A program made the translations under genes and the position numbers. Below, one piece after another: positions 40,994-50,075 of a stretch of DNA of 64,000 bases; within the stretch, counting starts at the first letter, position 1, and the number at the start of each line of letters is the position of its first letter. Below the pieces are notes generated by a model, which did not search any database, was not told where the DNA came from, and saw only the letters and a program-made list of their open reading frames with translations. Source of the DNA: Cytobacillus firmus (GTDB lineage Bacteria > Bacillota > Bacilli > Bacillales > Cytobacillaceae); contig NZ_CP086235.1 in NCBI RefSeq assembly GCF_023612095.1, positions 331,001 through 395,000 on the forward strand, written 5' to 3'.

Positions 40994-42067
40994 GTGTTTG
41001 ATCGTCTTCAATCTGTCGAGGACCGTTATGAAAGATTAAATGAACTTTTGAGCGATCCGGAAATTGTCAATGATCCGAAAAAGCTTCGCGAATATTCTAA
41101 AGAACAGTCCGGTATTCAGGAAACTGTTGACACATACCGCGAATATAAAGAAGTGAAAGAGCAGTATCAGGATGCGCGTGCCATGCTTGAAGAGAAGCTC
41201 GATGCAGAAATGCGCGAAATGGTTAAAGAAGAGTTAGGTGAGCTTGAGGAAAGAAAAGAGGATCTGGAAGCGCGTCTGAAAATCCTTCTTATTCCAAAAG
41301 ACCCGAATGATGATAAAAACGTTATTATGGAAATCCGCGGTGCTGCCGGCGGCGATGAGGCTGCCTTATTTGCAGGTGACCTATACCGCATGTACAGCCG
41401 CTTTGCCGAGACACAGGGCTGGAAGATTGATGTCATTGAAACCAGCTCAACGGGTGTAGGCGGATATAAGGAAATCATCTTCATGATCAACGGAAATGGT
41501 GCATTTTCCAAGCTTAAGTTTGAAAATGGCGCACACCGTGTTCAGCGTGTACCGGAAACTGAATCCGGCGGGCGCATCCACACTTCTACGGCAACGGTTG
41601 CGGTTCTTCCGGAAGCAGAAGAAGTGGAAATTGACATTCATGAAAAAGATATCCGTGTGGATACATTTGCTTCAAGCGGACCGGGCGGACAGAGTGTTAA
41701 TACGACAATGTCAGCTGTTCGTCTGACTCACTTGCCGACAATGACGGTTGTATCCTGCCAGGATGAAAAGTCACAAATCAAGAATAAAGAAAAAGCGATG
41801 AAGGTTCTTCGTGCCCGTGTTTATGATAAGTTCCAGCGGGAAGCGCAGGCTGAATATGACCAGCAGCGTAAATCGGCAGTTGGTACCGGAGACCGCTCTG
41901 AGCGTATCCGTACGTACAACTTCCCGCAAAACCGTGTAACCGATCACCGCATCGGCTTAACGATCCAAAAGCTTGATCAGATCCTTCAAGGCAAGCTTGA
42001 TGAGGTTATTGACGCGCTGATCGTGGAAGAGCAATCTGCCAAGCTGGACAGTGCATCCAATGAGTAA
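40994..42067 (+). CDS. prfA: Peptide chain release factor 1
   Basis: A 357-residue RF1 that recognises UAG and UAA. The catalytic GGQ tripeptide is in [12 protein letters not shown] near residue 230, and the stop-codon recognition region follows the family pattern (the PxT motif is present as LPTMTV near 240 is not the anticodon loop, which lies earlier). Start is GTG 40994, seven bases after GAGGTG; ATG 40988 overlaps the site. prmC, whose product methylates the GGQ glutamine, follows after seven bases. Confidence 0.95.
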   Translation: MFDRLQSVEDRYERLNELLSDPEIVNDPKKLREYSKEQSGIQETVDTYREYKEVKEQYQDARAMLEEKLDAEMREMVKEELGELEERKEDLEARLKILLIPKDPNDDKNVIMEIRGAAGGDEAALFAGDLYRMYSRFAETQGWKIDVIETSSTGVGGYKEIIFMINGNGAFSKLKFENGAHRVQRVPETESGGRIHTSTATVAVLPEAEEVEIDIHEKDIRVDTFASSGPGGQSVNTTMSAVRLTHLPTMTVVSCQDEKSQIKNKEKAMKVLRARVYDKFQREAQAEYDQQRKSAVGTGDRSERIRTYNFPQNRVTDHRIGLTIQKLDQILQGKLDEVIDALIVEEQSAKLDSASNE

Positions 42068-42074
42068 TTCAACA

Positions 42075-42928
42075 ATGAAAGTATATGAAGCCCTCAACTG
42101 GGCTTCTTCTTTTTAAAGAAGACCAATCGTGATGAGAATGCCGGTGAACTGCTATTGCAGCATTTTATGAAGATGAGCAGGGCAAGCTTTCTGGCTAATC
42201 TGCGTGAAGACTTGCATCCGGAAATTCTGGCTGAATTCCAGGGAGCTGTGCAGGCACACGCAGCGGGCCAGCCTGTTCAGTATATTATCGGCTCTGAGGA
42301 ATTCTACGGACGCACCTTCCAGGTGAATGAAGATGTCCTTATTCCAAGGCCGGAAACAGAAGAATTGGTTTATAACGCTCTGCAGAAGATAAACAAGCTG
42401 TTTGGCACCGCAACTGGGCTTGAAATGGCGGACATCGGCACCGGAAGCGGAGCGATTGCTGTTACGATGAAGCTCGAGAAACCGGAATTAGCTGTCACGG
42501 CCACAGATATCTATGGGCCGACTCTTGAGCTTGCTCAAAAAAATGCAGAACAGAATGGCGCAGAAATCGAATTTTTCCAGGGAGATCTTCTCCAGCCTCT
42601 TATCTCAGAAGGGAAGAAGTTCGATATCATTCTATCAAACCCTCCGTATATACCGGAAAGGGACATCGAATGGATGTCAGATGTAGTCACTAAGCATGAG
42701 CCGCATCGTGCCCTCTTTGCAGGGGAAGAGGGGCTGGATTTGTACCAGCGCTTTATGGCAGAGCTGCCAGCTGTCATCAAGGACCATGCTCTCATCGGCT
42801 TCGAGGTAGGAGCCGGCCAAAGTGCAGCAGTTTCTGCACTCCTGCAAAAGACTTTTCCACAGGCCAATATCGAAACCTTCTATGATATTAACGGCAAAGA
42901 CCGGATGGTTTTTGCAGAAATCGGGTGA
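42075..42928 (+). pseudogene. prmC: Release factor glutamine methyltransferase PrmC, broken by a one-base frameshift
   Basis: A SAM-dependent methyltransferase for the GGQ glutamine of release factors. Translation from ATG 42075 ([13 protein letters not shown]) meets TAA at 42114 after 13 codons; the rest of the protein is open in another frame from there to 42928. Adding one T to the five-T run at 42110-42114 restores [12 protein letters not shown] and a protein of about 284 residues. Visible motifs: [12 protein letters not shown] (SAM-binding) and NPPYIPERD, the NPPY active site. There is no good ribosome site, so translation is probably coupled to prfA. The stop codon TGA is inside a GTGACAGG repeat. 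A sequence error is the likeliest reason for the break, since PrmC is important for growth. Confidence 0.87.
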
Positions 42929-42953
42929 CAGGCACCACCCGAATTTTGTCGAA
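42924..42953 (+). repeat. GTGACAGG repeat (family A), single-arm type
   Basis: GGTGACAGGCACCACC then CGAATTTTGTCGAA, nearly the same as 46942. The TGA in GGTGACAGG is the stop codon of prmC. Confidence 0.85.
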
Positions 42954-43051
42954 TAAATAAAATTGATAGAAACTAGAAAAATATTAATTTTAATAGTTTA
43001 AGATTCTGCCATCCTGTCCACACTGTGGATAGTGAAGGGATGGTGGCGTAA

Positions 43052-43729
43052 ATGATGAACACAAAGACGATTGTGAAATTATATGTACTGATTTTATCCT
43101 TAGGAACTATATTAAGTTTATATATACCGCAAACAGAAGTGACAGCAGATGAACCGATGGTCATACCAAATGAGGCTATCAGGCTGCGCATTCTGGCCAA
43201 TAGCGATAATGAAGAGGACCAGGCGGTTAAAAGAAAAGTAAGGGACGCTGTAAATGCAGAAATCACAGAGTGGGTGGCAGAGCTGACTTCCATCGAAGAT
43301 GCCCGCGAACTGATCCAGTCCAGATTGCCTGAGATTCAGAAGATTGCCGAACAAGTAGTTGCTGAAGAAGGGGCGAATCAAAGTGTAAATGCCGACTTTG
43401 GAAAAGTCAGCTTCCCAACGAAATTATACGGACAATTCTTATATCCTGCTGGCGAATACGAAGCAATCTTAATCACTCTTGGCGAAGGAAAAGGCGCCAA
43501 CTGGTGGTGCGTGCTATTCCCTCCGCTATGCTTCCTTGACTTCTCAAACGGTGTAGCTGTAAGCGAAGGATTTGAAGAAGGGGAAAATAAGGGAGTAGTA
43601 CAAGCAGAAGAAATCGCGGCTGACACAGACTCCGAAAAAGAAACTCCTCCGGTTTATACTGAGGAAGATGAAGAACCAGTAGAAGTAAAGTTCTTTTTAG
43701 TAGAAATTTGGGAAAAGATCTTTGGTTAA
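43052..43729 (+). CDS. spoIIR: Stage II sporulation protein R
   Basis: A 225-residue secreted signalling protein: made in the forespore under sigma-F, exported to the intermembrane space, and needed to trigger SpoIIGA to process pro-sigma-E in the mother cell. Residues 7-25 are a signal peptide or membrane segment; the conserved core RLRILANSDNEEDQAVKRKVRDAV and NWWCVLFPPLCFLDF (residues 150-165) identify it. The C-terminal tail is acidic and variable. ATG 43052 follows GGATGGTGG. I could not pick out a convincing sigma-F promoter. Confidence 0.95.
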   Translation: MMNTKTIVKLYVLILSLGTILSLYIPQTEVTADEPMVIPNEAIRLRILANSDNEEDQAVKRKVRDAVNAEITEWVAELTSIEDARELIQSRLPEIQKIAEQVVAEEGANQSVNADFGKVSFPTKLYGQFLYPAGEYEAILITLGEGKGANWWCVLFPPLCFLDFSNGVAVSEGFEEGENKGVVQAEEIAADTDSEKETPPVYTEEDEEPVEVKFFLVEIWEKIFG

Positions 43730-43756
43730 GCCCTGCTGCAGAGCAGGGTTTTTCCT
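43729..43756 (+). terminator. Terminator of spoIIR
   Basis: GCCCTGCT pairs with AGCAGGG around GCAG and is followed by TTTTTCCTTTT. Confidence 0.85.
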
Positions 43757-43783
43757 TTTACGGTGAGTAAATGGGTGTGCCTA

Positions 43784-43905
43784 GAGTCGGCTTCGGACAG
43801 TGGTAGCCGGAAAAGGGGATTCAGAGTCAGAACCTGGGTCAACTTCAGACATAGAAGCGGGAAAAAGGGCAGGCAGAGTCAGAACCCCGTCCCAAATCCC
43901 ACCCC
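43784..43905 (+). repeat. Second locus of the 52-base tandem repeat
   Basis: GAGTC recurs at 43784, 43824 and 43876; the last two are exactly 52 bases apart and the first interval is 40. The GGGTC-AACTTCA-GACAT core matches the array at 38994. It occupies the 320-base gap between spoIIR and the KGG protein gene. Confidence 0.8.
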
Positions 43906-43977
43906 TTTTTAGAATCATTTTAAAAAATGGAAATCAAATTACAATTAAGACAACCATATAACATCTTTCTTTCATGC

Positions 43978-44002
43978 GTTTGATTCTCCCAAAAACGGAT
44001 AT
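43978..44002 (+). promoter_or_regulatory. Possible sigma-B promoter of the KGG protein gene
   Basis: GTTTGA (43978-43983), 13 bases, GGATAT (43997-44002): one mismatch in each box from the sigma-B consensus GTTTAA - N12-14 - GGGWAW. It lies 51 bases before the gene, fitting a general-stress protein. Confidence 0.55.
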
Positions 44003-44052
44003 TTAAAGGAGTGTAGCAACAAAACACAAACAAAAAAAGGAGATGAAAGATT

Positions 44053-44433
44053 ATGGCTAAAAACAACAATAATAACAACGATAAAATGTCTCGTGAGGAA
44101 CGAGGACGCATGGGCGGGGAAGCAACAAGCCGCAACCATGATAAGGAATTCTATCAGGAAATCGGCTCCAAAGGCGGAGAAGCAACAGCTGATAACCATG
44201 ACAAGGACTTCTATCAGGAAATCGGAAAAAAAGGCGGAGAAGCGACAGCTGAAAATCATGATAGTGACTTCTATCAGGAGATTGGCCAAAAAGGCGGAGA
44301 AGCAACAGCTGAAAGCCATGACAAGGAATTCTACCAGGAAATAGGCAAAAAGGGCGGAGAAGCAACTAGTGAAAATCATGACCGCGATTTCTACGAAGAA
44401 ATCGGCCGAAAAGGCGGCAACTCGAACGACTAA
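44053..44433 (+). CDS. KGG-repeat general stress protein (GsiB-like)
   Basis: A 126-residue very hydrophilic protein made of five 20-residue repeats of the form DKEFYQEIGxKGGEAT, each with the KGG signature of GsiB/con-10-type stress proteins. These are thought to act as hydration or protection proteins under drought, heat or stationary phase; GsiB of B. subtilis is a sigma-B target. The 60-base DNA repeats are 75-90 percent alike. ATG 44053 follows AAGGAGATGAAAG. Confidence 0.9.
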   Translation: MAKNNNNNNDKMSREERGRMGGEATSRNHDKEFYQEIGSKGGEATADNHDKDFYQEIGKKGGEATAENHDSDFYQEIGQKGGEATAESHDKEFYQEIGKKGGEATSENHDRDFYEEIGRKGGNSND

Positions 44434-44467
44434 ACCTGCCGCAGAAAAAATGTATATGATAGTAATA

Positions 44468-44506
44468 TAAACACGGCAGCCGCATCAGACAGCTGCCGTG
44501 TTTTAT
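44468..44506 (+). terminator. Terminator of the KGG protein gene
   Basis: AACACGGCAGC pairs with GCTGCCGTGTT around CGCATCAGACA, followed by TTATGTTT. Confidence 0.85.
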
Positions 44507-44616
44507 GTTTAAATCATAGTGTTTCGTCAGGGTGCTTCCGTTTTTCCGAAAATCTAGTTCTACTTTTTCTATTTTTTCATATTCATAGAGTGAAAATAAG
44601 AAAATGGGGTGAAGAA

Positions 44617-45063
44617 ATGGAAACAGGTGTAGTGAGATGTGCTCATGCTTCAGATGTGGAGAATCTGGCATCATTTCTGGAATCGGCAAACTTAAGTACG
44701 GACGGGATAAAGGAAGCAATTGAATATTTTTTAATTATGGAGAATGATTCCGGGGATATTAAGGCTACCCTGGGAATTGAACCCCATGGAAAGGCCGGTC
44801 TTTTAAGATCGCTTGTGATGACATCCACAGCAACTGAAAAAGATTTATTTATTTTGTTTGAGCAAATATTAATGCTGGCCAGGGATCGGGGCATGGAGGC
44901 TTTGTATCTTGCATCCAATAAACGAAATTCGCTTGCCTTTTTCAGCCTGCTTGGTTTTAAAGAGGAAGAAACAGCACACTTGCCGGAAGTATTATTCGAA
45001 TCAGAGCATGTTAAACACATCCTGACTGTGGATAACTCTTTCTTTTTAAAATTATCCATGTGA
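44617..45063 (+). CDS. ywlB: GNAT family acetyltransferase YwlB
   Basis: A 148-residue GNAT-fold protein. The N-terminal VRCAHASDVENLASFLE is the usual first strand-helix; LLRSLVMTST takes the place of the acetyl-CoA pyrophosphate loop, and the C-terminal NSLAFFSLLGFKEEE strand-helix is typical (ArgA/YwlB-like). Start ATG 44617 follows GGGGTGAAG. It lies between spoIIR and ywlC as in B. subtilis. The acceptor is unknown. Confidence 0.82.
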   Translation: METGVVRCAHASDVENLASFLESANLSTDGIKEAIEYFLIMENDSGDIKATLGIEPHGKAGLLRSLVMTSTATEKDLFILFEQILMLARDRGMEALYLASNKRNSLAFFSLLGFKEEETAHLPEVLFESEHVKHILTVDNSFFLKLSM

Positions 45064-45084
45064 ATTGTGGGTATCTTGCCAAAG

Positions 45085-45297
45085 TTATACACAAATCCGT
45101 CTTATTTATACACAATTTGTGGATAAGACTTGAGTTATCCAGCTTCTTCTACTATACTTTCCAAAGGAATGTTCAAAAAATGTCGAAAACATAGGAATTT
45201 TGACAGCAAAAAAACATTTTTTATGAAGGTGGATAACAATGATTACAAAAAGATGGTCGGTGGATAACAGTGTGGATAAAGAAGATAGTTATTCACA
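45085..45297. promoter_or_regulatory. DnaA-box cluster at the ywlC start
   Basis: Five perfect boxes (TTATNCACA) in 213 bases: 45085 plus, 45106 plus, 45118 minus, 45271 minus, 45289 plus. Two 8-of-9 boxes lie at 45228 and 45259, both minus. Two of the perfect boxes are inside the ywlC reading frame. B. subtilis has an oriC-proximal DnaA-box cluster at the same gene, which titrates DnaA and delays initiation. Confidence 0.88.
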
Positions 45298-46282
45298 GTG
45301 TTCACAGGCTGCCGATCTGCTGAGAGATAATGAAGTGGTCGCTTTTCCAACAGAAACCGTATATGGATTAGGCGGAAATGCGAAAAATGATGTAGCAGTC
45401 AAAAAAATATTCGAGGCAAAAGGACGTCCGAGTGATAATCCCCTGATTATCCACATTGCTGACAGAGCTCAGCTGGACGCTTTTATAACGGAAGTTCCGC
45501 AAAAGGCGCAGACGCTGATGGAACAATTTTGGCCGGGACCGCTTACGCTTATTTTTACTCATAAGGAGGGCGTTCTTTCCGAATATGCCACAGCAGGTTT
45601 ATCCACAGTGGCTGTGAGAATGCCGGATCATCCGGTTGCCCTTGCGCTGTTGAAGAAAACAGGTCTGCCCATTGCAGCTCCAAGTGCGAACCGGTCCGGA
45701 AGGCCAAGTCCGACAACAGCTGACCATGTCTGGGAAGATCTGAATGGAAGAATTGCCGGATTAGTGGACGGAGGTCCGACTGGTGTTGGTGTGGAATCAA
45801 CCGTTGTGGATTGTACGGGAGAAGTGCCGGTTATCCTAAGGCCGGGCGGCATTACAAGAGAGCAGCTGGAAGAGGTTGTGGGAGAGATCAGTGTTGACCC
45901 GGCATTAACGGATGAAAGCCAGGCGCCGAAATCACCGGGTATGAAGTACCGTCACTATGCACCGGATGCACCTCTTTATTTAGTAGAAGGAACAAGAGAG
46001 GATATCCAGCAATTTGTTGATGATAAGAAGCAGGAAGGTCTTTCAGTTGGCGTTCTGACGACAGTGGAAAACCGGGAATTCTATCATGCTGACTATGTGT
46101 ATGCCTGCGGACAGCGGGAAAAGCTTGAGACCGTGGCAAGCTCTCTCTATGAAGCGTTAAGATATTTCAATACAACAGATGCTGATGTTATATTCTGTGA
46201 GATGTTTCCGGGGGAAGGCGTCGGACATGCCATCATGAACCGCCTGATGAAGGCAGCTGGACACAGGGTCATTAGCAGATAA
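45239..46282 (+). CDS. ywlC: L-threonylcarbamoyladenylate synthase (TsaC/Sua5 type) YwlC
   Basis: A 347-residue enzyme making threonylcarbamoyl-AMP from threonine, bicarbonate and ATP for t6A modification of tRNAs reading ANN codons. Residues 20-210 are the YrdC domain (VVAFPTETVYGLGGNA, KGRPSDNPLIIHI, PIAAPSANRSGRPSPTTA), and 245-347 the Sua5 domain, after the PGMKYRHYAPDAP linker. ATG 45239 follows AAGGTGG. The first 20 codons double as part of the DnaA-box cluster, which may explain their unusual SVDNSVDKED sequence. Confidence 0.95.
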   Translation: MITKRWSVDNSVDKEDSYSQCSQAADLLRDNEVVAFPTETVYGLGGNAKNDVAVKKIFEAKGRPSDNPLIIHIADRAQLDAFITEVPQKAQTLMEQFWPGPLTLIFTHKEGVLSEYATAGLSTVAVRMPDHPVALALLKKTGLPIAAPSANRSGRPSPTTADHVWEDLNGRIAGLVDGGPTGVGVESTVVDCTGEVPVILRPGGITREQLEEVVGEISVDPALTDESQAPKSPGMKYRHYAPDAPLYLVEGTREDIQQFVDDKKQEGLSVGVLTTVENREFYHADYVYACGQREKLETVASSLYEALRYFNTTDADVIFCEMFPGEGVGHAIMNRLMKAAGHRVISR

Positions 46283-46287
46283 TAAAG

Positions 46288-46317
46288 AAACCGTTTCGTC
46301 AGGAAGCGGTTTTTTGT
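46288..46317 (+). terminator. Terminator of ywlC
   Basis: AAACCGTTTC and GAAGCGGTTT pair around GTCAG, followed by TTTGTTTT. Confidence 0.8.
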
Positions 46318-46394
46318 TTTGTAAAAAGGCAATGGGATTCTAAATCCTCCTGGACGTGCATATGCTGAATTAGCAAGTCCAAGGGGGCGGAAAA

Positions 46395-46946
46395 ATGTCT
46401 GCAATGATTGGAGAAATTTTAACACTGGCTTTAATGGCATTCGCATTGGGGATGGATGCCTTTTCAGTAGGTCTTGGCATGGGGATGTACAAACTCCGCC
46501 TCAGACAAATAGCTAAAATCGGCATTACCATTGGACTTTTTCATGTATGGATGCCTTTATTGGGAATGATAGCAGGCAGATTCCTTTCCAATACATTTGG
46601 AGCCATTGCCGGATATGCCGGCGGGGGACTGCTCCTTTTATTAGGCGTGCAGATGATTTGGTCAAGCTTCAGGGATGAAGAAGACAGCTTAATTACGCCA
46701 GTGGGCATGGGGCTGCTGATTTTTGCACTGGGCGTCAGCCTAGATAGTTTTTCAGTCGGCCTAAGCCTTGGAATCTATGGAGCAAAAACATTCCTGGTGC
46801 TCGTCTTCTTCGGAGCCGGGGCGACCATCTTAACATGGGCAGGTCTCCTCACCGGCAGAAAAGTCCAAAGCTGGATCGGCACCTACAGCGAAGCCCTCGG
46901 TGGCGCCATCCTCCTCGCTTTTGGGGTCAAGCTTTTAATAGGGTGA
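46395..46946 (+). CDS. mntP: Manganese efflux pump MntP
   Basis: A 183-residue membrane protein with six helices in two related halves. The duplicated motif [15 protein letters not shown] (residues 14-28) and [17 protein letters not shown] (residues 113-129) supplies the paired aspartates of the MntP family, which exports Mn2+ when it is in excess. ATG 46395 is preceded by AGGGGGCGG. YwlD position in B. subtilis. Its stop codon TGA (46944-46946) belongs to a GTGACAGG repeat. I see no yybP-type manganese riboswitch in the short 112-base leader. Confidence 0.92.
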   Translation: MSAMIGEILTLALMAFALGMDAFSVGLGMGMYKLRLRQIAKIGITIGLFHVWMPLLGMIAGRFLSNTFGAIAGYAGGGLLLLLGVQMIWSSFRDEEDSLITPVGMGLLIFALGVSLDSFSVGLSLGIYGAKTFLVLVFFGAGATILTWAGLLTGRKVQSWIGTYSEALGGAILLAFGVKLLIG

Positions 46947-46972
46947 CAGGCACCGCCCGAATTTTGTCGAAT
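46942..46972 (+). repeat. GTGACAGG repeat (family A), single-arm type
   Basis: GGTGACAGGCACCGCC then CGAATTTTGTCGAAT. The TGA is the stop codon of mntP, exactly as at prmC. Confidence 0.87.
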
Positions 46973-47146
46973 GGACCCCGGTGTTTAAATGTTAATATTT
47001 TGTGAAAAATGAAAAGGGTGCAGGCTGCCCTTTTTCTTTTTTTGCTTGGGAGCTATAGGTGTTATAGGAAAATTGTCTTATAATGTAAGGAAAGTTTGGA
47101 TAAAGTTTATTAAGTTTAAACCGATATAAAAGGAGGGAGAGATTCT

Positions 47147-47587
47147 ATGGCAAATGTATTATTTGTTTGTACGGGAAATACGTGCAGAAGCCCAATGGCA
47201 GAAGCCATTTTGAAAAGCAGATCGATTCCCGGTGTGGAAGTGAAGTCGGCTGGCGTATTTGCAGCAGACGGCAGTGAGGCATCCGCAAATACAAAAAGTG
47301 TGCTGGAGGAGCACGGAATTCCGCTTCAGCATCAGTCATCCAGTATGAGTGAAGATTTAATAGACTGGTCGACCTATATTTTGACGATGACAGCCGGCCA
47401 CAAAAATACGGTTCTGTCCATGTTTCCTGGCGCCGAGGGCAAAACCTTCACATTAAAAGAGTTTGCCGGAGCTGCGGGAGATGTTATCGATCCTTATGGG
47501 GGGCCGGTTGAGATATATAGAAGCACATTTAAAGATCTGACCGAAGCGATTGAACAAATTTTGGATCGCATCAAGAGAGCAGATTAA
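47147..47587 (+). CDS. ywlE: Protein-arginine phosphatase
   Basis: A 146-residue low-molecular-weight protein phosphatase. The P-loop [14 protein letters not shown] (residues 7-20) has the nucleophile Cys8 and the threonine at position 12 that makes YwlE prefer phosphoarginine over phosphotyrosine; the acid is Asp in VIDPYGGP near 118. It counteracts the arginine kinase McsB, which marks proteins for ClpCP. ATG 47147 follows AGGAGGGAGAG. Confidence 0.94.
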   Translation: MANVLFVCTGNTCRSPMAEAILKSRSIPGVEVKSAGVFAADGSEASANTKSVLEEHGIPLQHQSSSMSEDLIDWSTYILTMTAGHKNTVLSMFPGAEGKTFTLKEFAGAAGDVIDPYGGPVEIYRSTFKDLTEAIEQILDRIKRAD

Positions 47588-47603
47588 TCAGGGGGACAAT
47601 ATA

Positions 47604-48899
47604 ATGGGGGAGAAAAAGGGCTATAAATTCGGCCTTAGAAAAAAGCTCGTATTATTCATCACATCGCTGGCCATCATTACATACACGACAAGTGCTGTAT
47701 TTCTTTACTTTTTATTTCCAAGCATTGATGAGATGCTTCCATTTGGAGAAGCTGTTTTTACTTTTTTAACCTTAGCAATGGGTATTTTCTGGTCAGGTGT
47801 ACTAGCCTTTTTTGCTGCAGGCTTTATCACCAAACCATTGCAGAAGCTTGAAAAAACGGCCCTCATGGCTGCCAATGGCGATATCGGCCAGGATGCAGAG
47901 CTTTCCAAGTCGGATGATGAGATCCGTTCATTAGGGATTGCATTCAATCATATGCTTTTCAATTTAAGGGATATGGTTCATAAAATTGATGAGAACTTCA
48001 AAGAAACGAATGAAAAAGTCATTGCCATGTCTTCCGAGTCCTCAGCAGCTGCAGAGCAGGCAGATGCGATTGCCAGAACCATCAGCGAGATTTCCCAGGG
48101 AGCAGACAGTTCTGCCGTTTCCATTCAGTCAACAGCTGAATCCATGGAAGATGTTCTGCGCATCGCCCAGGAAGTCCAGGATACAGCAAAAGCTTCACAA
48201 AATGTTTCCGGTGAAATGGTTCAGGACCTGATGGAATCAAAGAAGGTAATCCATTCACTTATTTCCGGCATAGAAAAACTGGCCCAGGATAATGAGGAAT
48301 CACTTCAGACAGTAAAGCGCCTTGAGCAAAATGCTGTAAAGGTAGAACAGATCATACAGCTTGTCGGTGACATTGCCGCACAGACGAACCTTCTAGCTTT
48401 AAATGCCTCAATTGAAGCGGCCCGTGCGGGGGACCATGGCAAAGGGTTTGCTGTGGTAGCTGAAGAAGTGCGGAAGCTTGCAGATGAGAGTGCTAAGGCA
48501 GTCCAGGGCATCTCGGAGCTGATACAGAACATACAGGAAGAGGTCCGCAATGTTGTTACGCAAATCTCTTATCAGGTGGAGACTGCTAATAATGAAGTGA
48601 AAAAAGGCACGAAAACAAATGAAGTGATAGAAGAAATGGCGAAAGTGGTCAATGAAATGGCTGCTTCAGTGTCTGCCATTTCAGGATTGGTGGATAATCA
48701 GATGGAAGGCATTCAGCATACATCCACCCAATCTCAGGAAGTCGCAGCCATTGCGGAAGAAACATCAGCAGGCGCACAGGAGGTTTCAGCTGCCACTCAG
48801 CAACAGACAGCTGTCATCGGCAATGTGGAAAAGCTCGCCATCGAGCTAAAAGAGCAGGCCGAAAAATTAAATAGCACTATTACTAAATTTAAACTATAA
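47604..48899 (+). CDS. Methyl-accepting chemotaxis protein without an external sensor domain
   Basis: A 431-residue chemoreceptor. Two membrane helices (about 16-38 and 47-70) are joined by only about ten outside residues, then HAMP (72-125) and a cytoplasmic signalling coiled coil (150-431). The hairpin tip [35 protein letters not shown] is near 255-290, and methylation-type Gln/Glu helices flank it. The missing periplasmic domain suggests sensing through the membrane or by HAMP. ATG 47604 follows AGGGGGAC, 16 bases behind ywlE. B. subtilis has no receptor at this place. Confidence 0.9.
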   Translation: MGEKKGYKFGLRKKLVLFITSLAIITYTTSAVFLYFLFPSIDEMLPFGEAVFTFLTLAMGIFWSGVLAFFAAGFITKPLQKLEKTALMAANGDIGQDAELSKSDDEIRSLGIAFNHMLFNLRDMVHKIDENFKETNEKVIAMSSESSAAAEQADAIARTISEISQGADSSAVSIQSTAESMEDVLRIAQEVQDTAKASQNVSGEMVQDLMESKKVIHSLISGIEKLAQDNEESLQTVKRLEQNAVKVEQIIQLVGDIAAQTNLLALNASIEAARAGDHGKGFAVVAEEVRKLADESAKAVQGISELIQNIQEEVRNVVTQISYQVETANNEVKKGTKTNEVIEEMAKVVNEMAASVSAISGLVDNQMEGIQHTSTQSQEVAAIAEETSAGAQEVSAATQQQTAVIGNVEKLAIELKEQAEKLNSTITKFKL

Positions 48900-48930
48900 G
48901 GGAGCCCAAATTGCGGCTCCCTTTCTTTAT
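48900..48930 (+). terminator. Terminator of the chemoreceptor gene
   Basis: GGGAGCC pairs with GGCTCCC around CAAATTGC, followed by TTTCTTTAT. Confidence 0.8.
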
Positions 48931-49002
48931 ATTTTCAGGGTTTTGTGTCAAAATAAGAGCATAATGTCAAAATAAAGCGGCTTCAAACTGGAGGGTTTCA
49001 TT

Positions 49003-49443
49003 ATGAAAATTGCAATCGCATCAGACCATGGCGGACTTAATCTCCGCGAAGAAATAAAAGGCTTAATGGATGAAATGGGCATTGAATATGAAGATTTCGG
49101 CTGTGAGTGCGAAACTTCAGTAGATTATCCGGATTATGCATTGCCAGTTGCCGAAAAGGTTGCAGGCGGTGAATTCGATAAAGGCATTCTGATATGCGGA
49201 ACTGGAATTGGCATGAGCATCTCAGCCAACAAAGTAAAGGGAATCCGCTGTGCACTGGTGCATGATGTATTCAGTGCAAAAGCAACCCGTGAACATAATG
49301 ACAGCAATATCCTTGCGATGGGTGAACGAGTAATTGGCCCCGGCCTGGCCCGTGAAATTGCAAAAGTTTGGCTTTCAACAGATTTTGAAGGCGGCCGCCA
49401 TGAAAACCGTGTCGGAAAGATTACTGCTTACGAAACGAAGTAA
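49003..49443 (+). CDS. rpiB: Ribose-5-phosphate isomerase B
   Basis: A 146-residue RpiB/LacAB-family isomerase interconverting ribose 5-phosphate and ribulose 5-phosphate. IASDHGGLNLR near residue 5, GILICGTGIGMSISANKV near 62 (active cysteine in ICGTG) and REHNDSNILAMGERV near 98 are diagnostic. ATG 49003 follows GGAGGGTTT. ywlF position; followed after 21 bases by ywlG. Confidence 0.95.
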   Translation: MKIAIASDHGGLNLREEIKGLMDEMGIEYEDFGCECETSVDYPDYALPVAEKVAGGEFDKGILICGTGIGMSISANKVKGIRCALVHDVFSAKATREHNDSNILAMGERVIGPGLAREIAKVWLSTDFEGGRHENRVGKITAYETK

Positions 49444-49464
49444 ACTTTCGAAAGGGTGAGCTTT

Positions 49465-50031
49465 TTGATCGATCAATGGAAAAAAGAATTGGATACCATC
49501 ATTCGTGAATTTAGCGAACAAGTACCTCTAAATGAAAAGCATATTCTTGCCGTGGGCTGCAGCACAAGTGAAGTCGCCGGGAAACGAATAGGCACAGCCG
49601 GAACGGAACAAGTGGCTGAAATGATTTTTGAGCGTCTGGACAAGCTTCGCCAGGACACCGGGGCTGCTCTGGCTTTTCAATGCTGTGAGCATTTGAACAG
49701 GGCATTAGTCGTTGAGCGGGCCGTTGCCGAGGCAAAAAATCTGGATGAAGTCGCCGTTATCCCTCACCGCAAGGCCGGCGGCGCGATGGCGACATACGCC
49801 TATGAACACTTCAAAGATCCTGTTATGGTCGAGATTATCAAGGCAGATGCCGGCATTGATATCGGCGACACACTGATCGGCATGCACCTGAAGCATGTAG
49901 CTGTTCCAATCCGAACCTCCCAAAAATCAGTCGGCGAGGCGCACGTCACCATGGCTAAAACCAGGCCGAAACTCATCGGCGGGGCCCGGGCGATTTACGA
50001 ACGGAACGCTGAGAATGAATCCTGCAGATGA
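49465..50031 (+). CDS. ywlG: UPF0340 family protein YwlG
   Basis: A 188-residue protein of the TIGR01440/UPF0340 family. Conserved stretches: [17 protein letters not shown] near 30, [16 protein letters not shown] near 72, and [22 protein letters not shown] near 97. It is predicted to have an alpha-beta fold; no function is known. I place the start at TTG 49465, six bases after AGGGTG; GTG 49456 overlaps the ribosome site. Same order as B. subtilis (rpiB-ywlG-glyA), but an ECF pair is inserted before glyA. Confidence 0.85.
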   Translation: MIDQWKKELDTIIREFSEQVPLNEKHILAVGCSTSEVAGKRIGTAGTEQVAEMIFERLDKLRQDTGAALAFQCCEHLNRALVVERAVAEAKNLDEVAVIPHRKAGGAMATYAYEHFKDPVMVEIIKADAGIDIGDTLIGMHLKHVAVPIRTSQKSVGEAHVTMAKTRPKLIGGARAIYERNAENESCR

Positions 50032-50050
50032 TTTAATAATAAACTGCTGC

Positions 50051-50073
50051 CCCAATCGCCTGGTGATTGGGAC
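50051..50073 (+). terminator. Hairpin behind ywlG
   Basis: CCCAATC pairs with GATTGGG around GCCTGGT. It has no T-run of its own, and a long family A hairpin with a T-run follows at once, so the two together may end transcription. Confidence 0.5.
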
Positions 50074-50075
50074 TG

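Noticed and set aside
43972..44379. Minus-strand open frame rich in Phe, Cys and Ser opposite the KGG gene
   Set aside because: It arises from the 60-base repeats of the KGG gene read backwards and has no start signals.
45085..45297. A second replication origin
   Set aside because: The box cluster lacks an adjoining AT-rich unwinding region with DnaA-trios and has no dnaA or dnaN gene nearby; a DnaA-titrating cluster explains it better.
46283..46395. Manganese (yybP-ykoY) riboswitch before mntP
   Set aside because: The gap is only 112 bases, much of it the ywlC terminator, and no paired conserved loops of that riboswitch class are visible.
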